From positions 76,880 to 140,879 of the forward strand of contig CAYFPO010000003.1 of the NCBI GenBank assembly GCA_964345035.1: a stretch of 64,000 bases of DNA, read 5' to 3'. The notes beneath the pieces were generated by a model. That model searched no databases. It was not told the origin of the DNA and saw only the letters and a program-made list of their open reading frames with translations. The stretch comes from CAYFPO01 sp964345035 (lineage in GTDB: Bacteria; Fidelibacterota; Marinisomatia; SCGC-AAA003-L08; GCA-002704045). The position numbers and the translations under genes are program-made. The stretch's first letter is position 1, and the number at the start of each line of letters is the position of its first letter. Below, one piece after another: positions 16,653 through 25,489 of the stretch.

Positions 16653-19199
16653 TTAACTAATTTTTGTAAGATTAACACGAGTTACACCGCCGTGCCTTGC
16701 GGTACTCCCACTCAGACGGTCATAATCGGGCGGCAACAAAGCATTATTATTTCCGCCCCTTGCTTCACCTTTTGCAAAATCTTTTGAAGCGATACGGCCA
16801 TAAGCCCAATGTCCTTGCCCATAACATTTTGTTATGGTACCGGGGCGAACGCCTTCCCACAGCTTCACATGACAGTTTAACTCACCGCTTGGTGATTGTA
16901 ATTTTATCAAATCGCCATTTTTTAATGAAAACTGTTTTGCATCTATCGGGTTGATTTTTGCAACATCATCCCATTTTTCATCACCGGGATCTGCATCTTT
17001 ATGTGCAAGATACCAGGTAATATTTGCAGATCGGCCCTCACGATTTAATCGCGAACGATGTTCAAAAAATATAAATGGATATTTCTTTGGGTCACCGCGC
17101 CTGAATGCAGGTTCATAATGAGGGATAAAAGCGATTTCATCCTTTGCTAAATAATCACATTCGTTAAGAACATGATTAATACTCACACCATGTTTTTCTG
17201 CGTGTGCAGCTAAGGATTTTTTGAGTGTTTCACTATAAAATTCGAACTTTTTAGTTTTGGTCCCAAAGTTGCCCCATTTTTTACGATAGGGATATTTTTT
17301 TGAATTCCAAACACCTTTTTCGTAAAGGTCATTCCAGCCTTTGGGGGCATCTCCATATTTGCCATAGTTTTTATGGTTTTTATCCCAAAGCGGGTTTGTA
17401 TAGTACTTTAAGGCAAATAACGAAAATTCAAGACTGTTTTTGGGTTCCAATCCGGTTTCAGGATCTTTGAATTCGGTCTTGAAACAATTCAGGAGATTTG
17501 GGAATCCTTTCTTATTCAGACTTTCAGCAATTAACCATGGCACTTCAGTTTCATCCATTTTAGTATCCCAGATGGGTTCAAGAATAGGTTTATTAAGGGC
17601 TGCGTAAGCATATAAGTTTTGTTTACTCTTAATAAAGCCATACTTTTCAAACATTTGGTGACTGGCAGGTAGTACAATATCTGCGAAGTGGCTCATCTCG
17701 GATGCATGGGTTGTTATGTGAGCAAAAAAGGGCAGTTTTGTTAATGCTTTTTCCCACCGGTCGGCTCCACTGCAGGAAAAGGCAAAATTATTCCAATACC
17801 CAATGACCACTTTTATATCATAGGGTTTTTCTGCGAGAATTGCGTCAGCTGCATTATTGGTTACCACACCTTTCCCTGATTTACCTTTTTTTAGGGCAGG
17901 GAACTTGAGTGAACCCCGTTGGTCCATTTTTTTATGTTTGTTCCCGGCCTTTGCAATATCATCGTAATAAGATTTATAAGAAGGCACTTTATTTACGGGA
18001 ATTTTAGCTGAACGTACGGTACCGCCTTCATTGTCCACAGAACCGACCAGCCCATTCAAAGCATGCGCAGCCATAGCACTGTACCCACCGCGTACGTGCA
18101 TTGAAGCACCCGGAGATAACCATGAAATTGCTCTCGGGGCAGCGTCTGCGAATCCTTTTGCAACGCGGATGATTTGTTCTGCCGGGATGCCGGCACGTTT
18201 TTCTGCCCACGACGGTGTTCTGTCTTTGAGTTCTAAATTCCACCATTTTATTAAACCGTTTGTATGAATTTCCTTAAATAACGTTTCATCAATTTCCTGG
18301 CCTGCTACAAAATGATTTTTACCATCAATAAAATCACCGACAAATTCTTTAGACCACATTCCATTTTTTAAAATGGTATGTGCAATAGCAACAGCCAGAG
18401 CACCATCTTCTCCGGGTATAACAGGCAGCCATTCATTTGCTTTAGTAGCAGTAGCGGACAATCTTGGGTCAACTACAGCTATTTGTGCCTGTTTGCGAAC
18501 TTGTCCCCATATACTTGTTGCGTGAGGGACTTGGCGGTTAGAGGCAAGCGGATCAGCACCCCAACTTAAAACATAGCGAGTCCTTTCCAAATCATAATCT
18601 CTGTATCCCCAATATCCTTCCGTAAAAAAAGCGCCAAATTTTTCACTTTCAGCACAAATAGCGCTATGGGATATACCATTGGGTGATCCAAAAACCTTTG
18701 GCATCACTTCATAAATAATGTCTCGCATGTATGTATAACGACCTCTGAATACCACAAATTTGTGTGTTTCATTGGACCGTCTTAAGTCCATCATTCTATC
18801 GGTAATTGCATCTATGGCTTCTTCCCATGTAATCGGAATAAACTTTGGATTTTCGTGGCGTCCCTTTTTCGGATTTGTTCGCTTCATGGGCACTTTGATT
18901 CTATCGGGATCATACAGCTGTTGGATGGCCATGTGTGACCGGACACAGGCTTTCCCATGATTTGCTTTTGAGTAATCATTGCCATTCACTTTTACTGCTC
19001 GGCCACCTACAACATTAACCTTAACCGGACACCATGTTGTACATCCCTGGCAAACACTCGTCATCCAGCTTGATATATTTGCGGTGCTATCTTTTGTCTC
19101 CTTAAAAGCACCCAAAAGGGGGAAGCCATTCGCTAATCCCAATATACCTAAACCAGTAATTGTAGAGAGTGATAGAAATTCTTTTCTTGTGATTCCCAT
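16653..19199 (-). CDS. Molybdopterin oxidoreductase catalytic subunit, arsenate respiratory reductase-like (ArrA-like)
   Basis: This 848-residue Mo-bisPGD enzyme is the catalytic subunit of the respiratory complex. A Tat-type leader opens it (T-R-K-E-F-L at residues 4-9, with R-K rather than R-R) and a hydrophobic stretch follows. The [4Fe-4S] cluster uses Cys50, Cys53, Cys57 and Cys85. Cys182 in S-H-S-A-I-C-A-E is the likely Mo ligand. Arg154-Tyr155 (R-G-R-Y), His178, Lys187 and Tyr199 (W-G-Y-R-D-Y-D) lie at the spacing I recall for the Shewanella ArrA substrate pocket. Segments such as Y-D-P-D-R-I-K near residue 96, M-K-R-T-N-P-K-K-G-R, S-R-L-N-R-E-G-R-S and C-Y-G-Q-G-H also resemble ArrA and the related selenate reductase SrdA. 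Length equals ArrA and is shorter than typical TtrA. Polysulfide or selenate reduction cannot be excluded without a tree. Confidence 0.85.
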   Translation of the reverse strand: MGITRKEFLSLSTITGLGILGLANGFPLLGAFKETKDSTANISSWMTSVCQGCTTWCPVKVNVVGGRAVKVNGNDYSKANHGKACVRSHMAIQQLYDPDRIKVPMKRTNPKKGRHENPKFIPITWEEAIDAITDRMMDLRRSNETHKFVVFRGRYTYMRDIIYEVMPKVFGSPNGISHSAICAESEKFGAFFTEGYWGYRDYDLERTRYVLSWGADPLASNRQVPHATSIWGQVRKQAQIAVVDPRLSATATKANEWLPVIPGEDGALAVAIAHTILKNGMWSKEFVGDFIDGKNHFVAGQEIDETLFKEIHTNGLIKWWNLELKDRTPSWAEKRAGIPAEQIIRVAKGFADAAPRAISWLSPGASMHVRGGYSAMAAHALNGLVGSVDNEGGTVRSAKIPVNKVPSYKSYYDDIAKAGNKHKKMDQRGSLKFPALKKGKSGKGVVTNNAADAILAEKPYDIKVVIGYWNNFAFSCSGADRWEKALTKLPFFAHITTHASEMSHFADIVLPASHQMFEKYGFIKSKQNLYAYAALNKPILEPIWDTKMDETEVPWLIAESLNKKGFPNLLNCFKTEFKDPETGLEPKNSLEFSLFALKYYTNPLWDKNHKNYGKYGDAPKGWNDLYEKGVWNSKKYPYRKKWGNFGTKTKKFEFYSETLKKSLAAHAEKHGVSINHVLNECDYLAKDEIAFIPHYEPAFRRGDPKKYPFIFFEHRSRLNREGRSANITWYLAHKDADPGDEKWDDVAKINPIDAKQFSLKNGDLIKLQSPSGELNCHVKLWEGVRPGTITKCYGQGHWAYGRIASKDFAKGEARGGNNNALLPPDYDRLSGSTARHGGVTRVNLTKIS

Positions 19200-19216
19200 A
19201 ATGATACTCCTTTTAG

Positions 19217-20131
19217 TTAAAATTGAAACCCAGCAGATATGTGTATTTGCCCGCCGATAATCATTAAATGTTTCATTGTAAATCCGCCAAAGAGGATGAG
19301 TACACAGATTAAGATTGTCATGAAATTAGGCAGCTCGCGTTCCCGTCTCATTATTGACCTAAAACACAGGAGCATTGGTATAATTGTGCCCCCAAACAAA
19401 ACAATCAACGTCCAGATAACACCATAATTTTCCATAAAAATACCAAAGCTTAATCCCTGTTCAAGGTCTAATCTTCCAGAGTAATATTGCCATAAAATAA
19501 TCGATATTAATTGCACGATTAAAAGAATGATGAACATTACTCTAAAGCGATCTAATCCTAAGGGAAGATGAATTTTGGCTTCTTCACCATGATCTTTATG
19601 TCCACCTTTTTTTAGCTGTTGAAACAGGAGGACAAAAGCAATTCCTGATGTTAAAGAAGATGCAATAAACATGCCCGGGGTAAGTTCTGACCATAACACT
19701 CTCCCCAATGATGACATATATAATCCGTGGTACAAACCGACCGAAAGTGCCAGAAAAGACCCTACAATTTTTACAAAATGCATCTGAGGTTTGTGGTGAA
19801 AATTCTTATAAACTAAATAAGCATAATATGTAGAGAATATGACAAAGAATGTTTGTAAAAATACACCAATTGACATAACGGATTGAAGATTGATATTCCA
19901 GAAGGTTTTAATAAACCTAGAGGGAACGCCCAATTTCCAGATAAGAATTAATAATCCGGATATGACAGTGACCGGTGCAATATAAGCACCGAGTTTAATT
20001 GAAAGGGTGTGTTCTTCCTTGTCGTAAATACTTAATAAAACAGACAGCAAAAATGCACCAACACCAATCCCCCCTAAAAATAAATCAATGGTTACACGAA
20101 CATCCCAGGCACCTAAATTCAAATAATCCAT
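19217..20131 (-). CDS. NrfD/PsrC-family quinol-oxidising membrane anchor
   Basis: A 304-residue polytopic protein with about eight membrane helices, no Cys motifs and no heme-binding pattern. The opening W-D-V-R-V-T-I-D-L-F-L-G-G-I-G-V-G-A-F is typical of NrfD/PsrC anchors, which oxidise menaquinol and hand electrons to the ferredoxin subunit. A long cytoplasmic Lys-rich loop (Q-L-K-K-G-G-H-K-D-H-G-E-E) lies around residue 170. It precedes the catalytic gene by 17 nt, giving gene order anchor-catalytic-FeS-chaperone, which matches arrCABD-type operons known from several anaerobes. Confidence 0.88.
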   Translation of the reverse strand: MDYLNLGAWDVRVTIDLFLGGIGVGAFLLSVLLSIYDKEEHTLSIKLGAYIAPVTVISGLLILIWKLGVPSRFIKTFWNINLQSVMSIGVFLQTFFVIFSTYYAYLVYKNFHHKPQMHFVKIVGSFLALSVGLYHGLYMSSLGRVLWSELTPGMFIASSLTSGIAFVLLFQQLKKGGHKDHGEEAKIHLPLGLDRFRVMFIILLIVQLISIILWQYYSGRLDLEQGLSFGIFMENYGVIWTLIVLFGGTIIPMLLCFRSIMRRERELPNFMTILICVLILFGGFTMKHLMIIGGQIHISAGFQF

Positions 20132-20179
20132 GGTTATCTCCTTAATTTTGTTGAATTGGTAAAATCATAATTTCTACAG

Positions 20180-21130
20180 TTAAAACTTGAACTGAAAGTT
20201 TATAAAAAAGACAGTTGTTTTATCTTCTCCACCGACAGTTGTCATTCTTAGGTTTGGTGCAATATAAAGACCTTTACCCGGCTTAAGTTCTATACCAGCT
20301 ATTATGTAATCTTCGCCATCATTGTCTGTATTTGTATCCGGGTCAAACATATCATATCGCCCAAAAATATTGATCTTATCTGAAACCTTGTAAACCGCAT
20401 AAGACGAAATAAGTTGTTCGGACTGATCAATACCACCATCTTTTTTAGAATTAAACTCAACGCCGAGTCTAACATTATTCCCTGCATATCCGCCAAATAT
20501 TCCCTGTACGGTTTCATTTTCAACAGTTACAGAGTCAACATCATAGGGCTCATAAGAAAAAACCAATCCCGCATTGAAACCATCTTTTGAAGAAAGTTTT
20601 TTCTGTCCAATCATCCCAAGAAATGAAATCTTTTTGTGTGAATCATCTTCGCTTTTCTTATAGCCTACACCATTTGTGTAAAGAGCACTAATAAAGATAT
20701 TCCTGCCAAAAGTATTTGAATATCCAATCCCCATGTCTGCAGAACTCGAGAACTTATTTTTATCCATCGCCGATTTTTCAATGAAGCGATAACCCCAGGT
20801 TTTTTCCTGCACACCAAATATATTCATACCCTGCAATCCTATTGTTATTTTCCCGTTCGTAGTTTTCCAATCAACTTTGGCATTTTTTAGATAAACATTT
20901 TTAGGGGAGTTTTTATAGTCAATATCGGTCTGGATCTTAATGCTCAGATTCTCATCCAGGTTATTAGTAAAGGTTAAATAAACTCTGGAGACTTTAAACC
21001 CGGCATCATTTTCTGCATTTTCAGTAAAATCGTATGAATAATCATAAAATACAAGATTTCCAATTTTTGGATTTCCATAAATAACTGTTACACACACAGT
21101 AATCAAAAATATTATTATTCGTTTAAACAT
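20180..21130 (-). CDS. Porin-like outer-membrane beta-barrel protein
   Basis: A 316-residue secreted protein with a signal peptide of about 19 residues ending V-I-Y-G-N-P. Alternating amphipathic strands fill the rest, and it ends in F-I-N-F-Q-F-K-F with a C-terminal Phe, as expected for an outer-membrane barrel. Its N-terminal part (V-S-R-V-Y-L-T-F-T-N-N-L, then K-I-Q-T-D-I-D-Y) resembles phosphate-selective porin O/P and related barrels. It is the first gene of the operon, 48 nt upstream of the anchor gene, so it plausibly admits the oxyanion substrate or releases the product. That role is inference. Confidence 0.75.
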   Translation of the reverse strand: MFKRIIIFLITVCVTVIYGNPKIGNLVFYDYSYDFTENAENDAGFKVSRVYLTFTNNLDENLSIKIQTDIDYKNSPKNVYLKNAKVDWKTTNGKITIGLQGMNIFGVQEKTWGYRFIEKSAMDKNKFSSSADMGIGYSNTFGRNIFISALYTNGVGYKKSEDDSHKKISFLGMIGQKKLSSKDGFNAGLVFSYEPYDVDSVTVENETVQGIFGGYAGNNVRLGVEFNSKKDGGIDQSEQLISSYAVYKVSDKINIFGRYDMFDPDTNTDNDGEDYIIAGIELKPGKGLYIAPNLRMTTVGGEDKTTVFFINFQFKF

Positions 21131-21528
21131 GGTTTTCTCCTTTATTTAATTAACCAAAGTTTTTTATTCATAATGCTTCTGCCATATCCCTTTCATCCAC
21201 AGGGTAATTCTTTGATTGTGCTTCAAGGAACATTACAGCTTGAACAGCATATTGATATAAATTTGAATATAAATGTGAAATAATCAACATATTTACGATA
21301 ATTTGGTCTATTTATCTTATAATAAATTAGAGCTATATTTTTATATATATCAAATATGATTTAGTAAAATATAGTATTAATGTAGCTTATGGGTTTAACA
21401 AGAAGATTGATTTATTTTTATAGGTGGTATTAGAGGATATATTTTAAAATATCTCAGAAATTATTTTTAATTAGTTAGAAATATTCCTAAATATTGGTAA
21501 TTTACTATAGTTAGTATAACTAATAGTT
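21131..21528. promoter_or_regulatory. Divergent promoter region of the respiratory operon and its LysR regulator
   Basis: A 398-nt very AT-rich gap separates the divergent porin and LysR genes and must hold both promoters. A perfect 14-nt palindrome (ATATTTTAAAATAT, 21439-21452) and an interrupted one with arms TTAGT/ACTAA (21511-21523) lie on the LysR side. Both fit the loose T-N11-A dyad recognised by LysR proteins. The second ends six bases before the LysR ATG, so it could mediate self-repression. I did not find a convincing FNR box. No open frame of note is present. Confidence 0.5.
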
Positions 21529-22419
21529 ATGAAAGGTTCACGAATTTATATTGATATATTTAAAGTGTTCTGTAATGCTGCTGAAACAAAGAGTTTTTCC
21601 AGGGCGGCTGAAATTAATTTCATCACTCAATCTGCAGTAAGTCAACAGATTTCATTCCTGGAGAGTTACTTTGGTAAGCAGCTCATTATCCGAGGTAAAG
21701 GAAAATTTGCCCTAACTCAAGAGGGAGAACTATTTTTAAAGGGCTGTAAAACTATTCTTCATACCTATCAATCCACTTTAGATAAAATGCAGTCTGAACC
21801 CGGTGAAATAGCCCAAACCATCAATATAGAAACTATTTACTCAATTGGTTTCTATCATCTTCCCCCTTTGGTGAAATCATTTATGAAAAAGTATAATCAG
21901 CTGAATCTTCATTTGGAATATAACCGCTCAGACAAAATTTATTCAGATGTTATTCAGGGTGTATGTGATTTTGGAATTGTTGCCTACCCCTGGCAGCATC
22001 CTCTGGTGGATATAATCTTAGGACCTAAGGAAAAACTTATTTGCGTCTTTTCACCATCATTTGAGTTTGCACAAAAAACAAGACTTCGTGTAAAAGATAT
22101 GGATGGAAAAAGTTGTATTGGATTTAGTAAAGAGATTCCAACTCGGAGTGCAGTTGATTCTTTATTTGCCGGGAGCAAAACTAAAGTAAATATTATTCAT
22201 GAGTTTGATAATTTAGAAACTCTGAAAAGGTGTTTGGAGCTGGGGCAGGGATTTTCATTTTTACCTGAGAATACAGTGCAGGAGGAATTGAAGAAAAAAG
22301 ACTTAATGACAGTACCAGTTACCGGAGAACCTATTTACAGAGAAACAGGAATAATCACCCGTAAAGACCGCCCCCTTTCACGGGCAACAACAGCAGCAAT
22401 AAATCATCTCCTTAAATAA
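21529..22419 (+). CDS. LysR-family transcriptional regulator
   Basis: A 296-residue regulator. The N-terminal winged HTH (about residues 8-68) reads F-K-V-F-C-N-A-A-E-T-K-S-F-S-R-A-A-E and Q-S-A-V-S-Q-Q-I-S-F-L-E, the family hallmark. The remainder is a periplasmic-binding-type effector domain (about 92-290). It is divergent from the porin-C-A-B-D operon and is the obvious candidate to control it. The effector is unknown. The ATG has no visible Shine-Dalgarno sequence (preceding bases AACTAATAGTT), so the message may be leaderless or poorly translated. Confidence 0.92.
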   Translation: MKGSRIYIDIFKVFCNAAETKSFSRAAEINFITQSAVSQQISFLESYFGKQLIIRGKGKFALTQEGELFLKGCKTILHTYQSTLDKMQSEPGEIAQTINIETIYSIGFYHLPPLVKSFMKKYNQLNLHLEYNRSDKIYSDVIQGVCDFGIVAYPWQHPLVDIILGPKEKLICVFSPSFEFAQKTRLRVKDMDGKSCIGFSKEIPTRSAVDSLFAGSKTKVNIIHEFDNLETLKRCLELGQGFSFLPENTVQEELKKKDLMTVPVTGEPIYRETGIITRKDRPLSRATTAAINHLLK

Positions 22420-22513
22420 TCCCTAACAAATCCATGGTGGTCGTTCTCCCAATAACATTTTCACAATCTTTTCCGGCCAAATAACTGTTTCATGGTGGCT
22501 TTACACTATTTTT

Positions 22514-24328
22514 TTAACCTGGTCCCGATTTAAGGAGAAACGATTCATAGATATTTTGGATTTTTGATTTATAAATCGTCACCCATTTATTTATAGATTT
22601 TATATTTTCATCCATATAAGGCTTTGCCCTGGAAATTTCCATACAATAGTCCATGCCATCGCACATATTTTCGTAGAAAGATTTCAAAAATTTCAGGGAA
22701 TGTTTTGAACCATCACTTTCCTTCACTCGATCTATAAAATACTCAACATACATTTGAATTTCTTTTGCAAACATATGTGGTCGATTGGAATCTACCAGAG
22801 ATTTGCAACGGCCATAGAAATGATCAATCATTTCTTTAAGCGTATATTCTCTATTGAACCATGCGGTGTTTTGCCCTGGGCAAATTGCTGTTGGTAAATC
22901 CAACTTCCGTGAAATACCCAATTCAATTAAAGCACCATTACCCAGGTGATCACATAAGCAAGTTTTTGTAATAACCTCCAAATGTTTTGATTTTTGAATA
23001 TTTAAATCTCTGAAATTACCATCTAATTCAGCAATTTTTTTAGATTGATAGTCGCAGGATGCAGTACATATCTCTTTTTCTGTAAACTCAGTATTGGATT
23101 TTAGAAATCCTTTGGGACACGGTGAACCCGGTTTCCCTAATTCATATTGCTGTTCTGTCCAGAGTTGAGATTCTGAGTTACGTAAATTATTAAAAGGAAC
23201 ACCTAATGGTGAAGCATTACTCAGATACAAGTCTTTTTCCCCAGCGTTCATTAATTTATTTCGTGTAGGCGGGTCAACACAAGTAGCCTCAGGGACTAGT
23301 AAGAAAGGAGATGCAACACCCACCAAATCCATCCCAAAATTTTCAATGAGACGTTTTACCTCACCAGAAGTACCCACACCACCCTGAACAGTAATCAAAG
23401 GATTATGCTCTTTTACAGAAGCGGGTATGTCCCAACCCATTTTATCGTAGTACTTTTCAATAAGTGGTCGAAATGCTACTGATAATTGCTCTCTCTTTTC
23501 TCTAAATTCTTTTAATAAGACAGGAAGTAAATACCCATTAGACGCAAAGGCGTGCCCCCCACAGTTTAATCCTGATTCAATTCGAAATTCAAATACTTCC
23601 AAACCCTTCTTAGCTAAGAATTTACCCTGAATTAGTGCCGATCTGAAGTCACTTACTTTCAGTATAATCTTCTTTTTTATTTTTCCGGTTTTATCACGGA
23701 AAAAATCCAAATACTCACCCATAGAGCTGTATAGTCCTTGATTAATTCCTGCAGAAAATATGATACATGAGTTTAAAGTGCTGTTTGCAAATCCACGTAA
23801 TGCTGATCTGGCATCACTAAATTCCTCACTTAATCGATTCCCCATTTTATCTAAGTGCAATCGATCTACTTTTGACATGATATTTACATTGATTGATCCT
23901 GGAGTCATTTGCATTGTGAGCTCATCTGCTTTTTCATTTTTCAACTTACCGGGCACCATTTCCTTTAGTTGAATCCAGGCACTTTTTAATGGACTATCTT
24001 CCGGGAGCATAGAAAAGTACCTTTCTTTATCATTATTCTGAAAAAAAGGTTGGGCTTGAACTTCTTTAAATTTCAAATTTACAATTTGTTGAACTGTTTC
24101 TAAATATGCCGTAATTCGTTTGGCTCTACCGTCTTTAGTCCGTCGAGGTATCACCTTGTAGGGCAATGAAAATTCATTACAATAATGTTTCCTAATTTTT
24201 TCCACTAACAAATCATCGATAATAGAAATGACTGATGTAATTCCCAAATGAGCCACTCTGATTGGAGAATCTATCGTAAATCCTGTTCCCATTACAGGAA
24301 TATGAATATTGTGTGTATTATTATCCAT
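22514..24328 (-). CDS. Uncharacterised 604-residue protein, possible TIM-barrel flavoenzyme with Cys-rich C-terminal part
   Basis: I do not recognise a named family. The N-terminus opens I-P-V-M-G-T-G-F-T-I-D-S-P-I-R-V-A, like the first strand of nitronate monooxygenase-type TIM barrels. Later V-Q-G-G-V-G-T-S-G-E-V near residue 317 resembles their phosphate-binding loop, and R-I-E-S-G-L-N-C-G-G-H-A precedes it. The C-terminal part has clustered Cys: C-P-K-G-F near residue 404, C-T-A-S-C near 421 and C-L-C near 458, spacing that could hold an Fe-S cluster or zinc. There is no signal peptide, so it is cytosolic. It overlaps the stop of the upstream GH114 gene by 8 nt (coupled translation) and converges on the LysR gene. 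An FMN redox role is a guess. Confidence 0.6.
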   Translation of the reverse strand: MDNNTHNIHIPVMGTGFTIDSPIRVAHLGITSVISIIDDLLVEKIRKHYCNEFSLPYKVIPRRTKDGRAKRITAYLETVQQIVNLKFKEVQAQPFFQNNDKERYFSMLPEDSPLKSAWIQLKEMVPGKLKNEKADELTMQMTPGSINVNIMSKVDRLHLDKMGNRLSEEFSDARSALRGFANSTLNSCIIFSAGINQGLYSSMGEYLDFFRDKTGKIKKKIILKVSDFRSALIQGKFLAKKGLEVFEFRIESGLNCGGHAFASNGYLLPVLLKEFREKREQLSVAFRPLIEKYYDKMGWDIPASVKEHNPLITVQGGVGTSGEVKRLIENFGMDLVGVASPFLLVPEATCVDPPTRNKLMNAGEKDLYLSNASPLGVPFNNLRNSESQLWTEQQYELGKPGSPCPKGFLKSNTEFTEKEICTASCDYQSKKIAELDGNFRDLNIQKSKHLEVITKTCLCDHLGNGALIELGISRKLDLPTAICPGQNTAWFNREYTLKEMIDHFYGRCKSLVDSNRPHMFAKEIQMYVEYFIDRVKESDGSKHSLKFLKSFYENMCDGMDYCMEISRAKPYMDENIKSINKWVTIYKSKIQNIYESFLLKSGPG

Positions 24329-25403
24329 CGATTAAGATAATATCCACTAATTGTACAATATCAAGTATATCAAGGGAGGAATCACCATTCATATCAGAAT
24401 TTTCAATTACTTCTCCATTTAATATAGAATCAACCATTATCACAATATCCATTACATCTAAGTATCCATCACCATTCACATCACCTAATAAATTTGTTTC
24501 TCCAAATCCATCGGTCAGAACATCTAAATCTCTTACTGAACAATAGGGGATGAATCCGTTTTCTTCAGCGTGGTCTAAGTAATTAATAATTTTATCGGTG
24601 TCTGTCAAATATTCAATGGAGAATACAGGCCATCCTGCAGGTTGATATACTTCATTTAGGAGTTCTAATCGCTCTTCATCAGGATTATATGAATTATTCA
24701 TATCTTGATTTCCATAAAAAAATATATCTTCCACTCCAATTGCATCGCATGCAGATAGATATCTATTCACATCTGCATTGGTTACATGATTTTCCCACAC
24801 AATATATTCTCCATTTTGTGGAATCATCACCATATTTTCGCCACCGTTTCCATCTAAATAATTTCTAATATTCTCCACAAAATCTATCATATAAACTGCA
24901 GCATAAGGCTCTTGTTGATCATTATTTACCTCTTCCATCCAATAGTAATATGCATCAATAATGTCCATATAAATCCCATCAAAACCTTGGGCAATAATGG
25001 TATCAATCCAATCAAAAATGATATTTTGCCATTCCGGATACCAAAATTTAACTTTGTAATTTCCTTCCCAATCTGGATTTTCTGCACCCAACCATTCAGG
25101 CGGATTGTTATTCCATAAATTTTGCCAATAGGAACGATATTCTTCGGCTTCACCAATTGAAATATAACTAATTGCCATCTTTCCACTATTCTTAATAAGC
25201 TGAATTTCTTCAGAAGAATATGCTGATTCGTCGTCACCCCAATAAGCATAGTCCATCACCATTAATTCAAATGTATTGTTTTCTGATATTTCAATGGGGT
25301 CAGCAATTTGGAGTTGATATGCCCAAGACTGAATATTTTGAAGAGATTGGCAAAACCCAATACTAATTATAAACAATAAAACAGTTATTACTTTATTAAT
25401 CAT
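24321..25403 (-). CDS. Secreted GH114-like glycosidase with dockerin-type repeats
   Basis: A 360-residue protein with a signal peptide (about residues 1-19). The catalytic region (about 25-290) resembles the TM1410/GH114 fold, the endo-alpha-1,4-polygalactosaminidase family: W-A-Y-Q-L-Q near the start, I-S-Y-I-S-I-G-E-A-E, then F-D-G-I-Y-M-D-I-I-D-A-Y with the acidic residues expected for catalysis. The C-terminus (about 305-358) has two dockerin-type calcium-binding halves: L-G-D-V-N-G-D-G-Y-L-D-V-M-D-I-V and D-M-N-G-D-S-S-L-D-I-L-D-I-V. It would act outside the cell on a polysaccharide such as a galactosaminan biofilm polymer (inferred). Confidence 0.78.
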   Translation of the reverse strand: MINKVITVLLFIISIGFCQSLQNIQSWAYQLQIADPIEISENNTFELMVMDYAYWGDDESAYSSEEIQLIKNSGKMAISYISIGEAEEYRSYWQNLWNNNPPEWLGAENPDWEGNYKVKFWYPEWQNIIFDWIDTIIAQGFDGIYMDIIDAYYYWMEEVNNDQQEPYAAVYMIDFVENIRNYLDGNGGENMVMIPQNGEYIVWENHVTNADVNRYLSACDAIGVEDIFFYGNQDMNNSYNPDEERLELLNEVYQPAGWPVFSIEYLTDTDKIINYLDHAEENGFIPYCSVRDLDVLTDGFGETNLLGDVNGDGYLDVMDIVIMVDSILNGEVIENSDMNGDSSLDILDIVQLVDIILIDG

Positions 25404-25489
25404 TTAAATTTATATTATTAATTTAGGTAATTACTCCCTTTTAAAAAATCCATAATTTGTTTTTCATTCTTCATTTTTCAACTACTTTA

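Noticed and set aside
21211..21240. FNR-like box (TTGATTGTGCTTCAA) upstream of the porin gene
   Set aside because: The second half does not match ATCAA at the standard spacing; the similarity is too weak in this AT-rich region.
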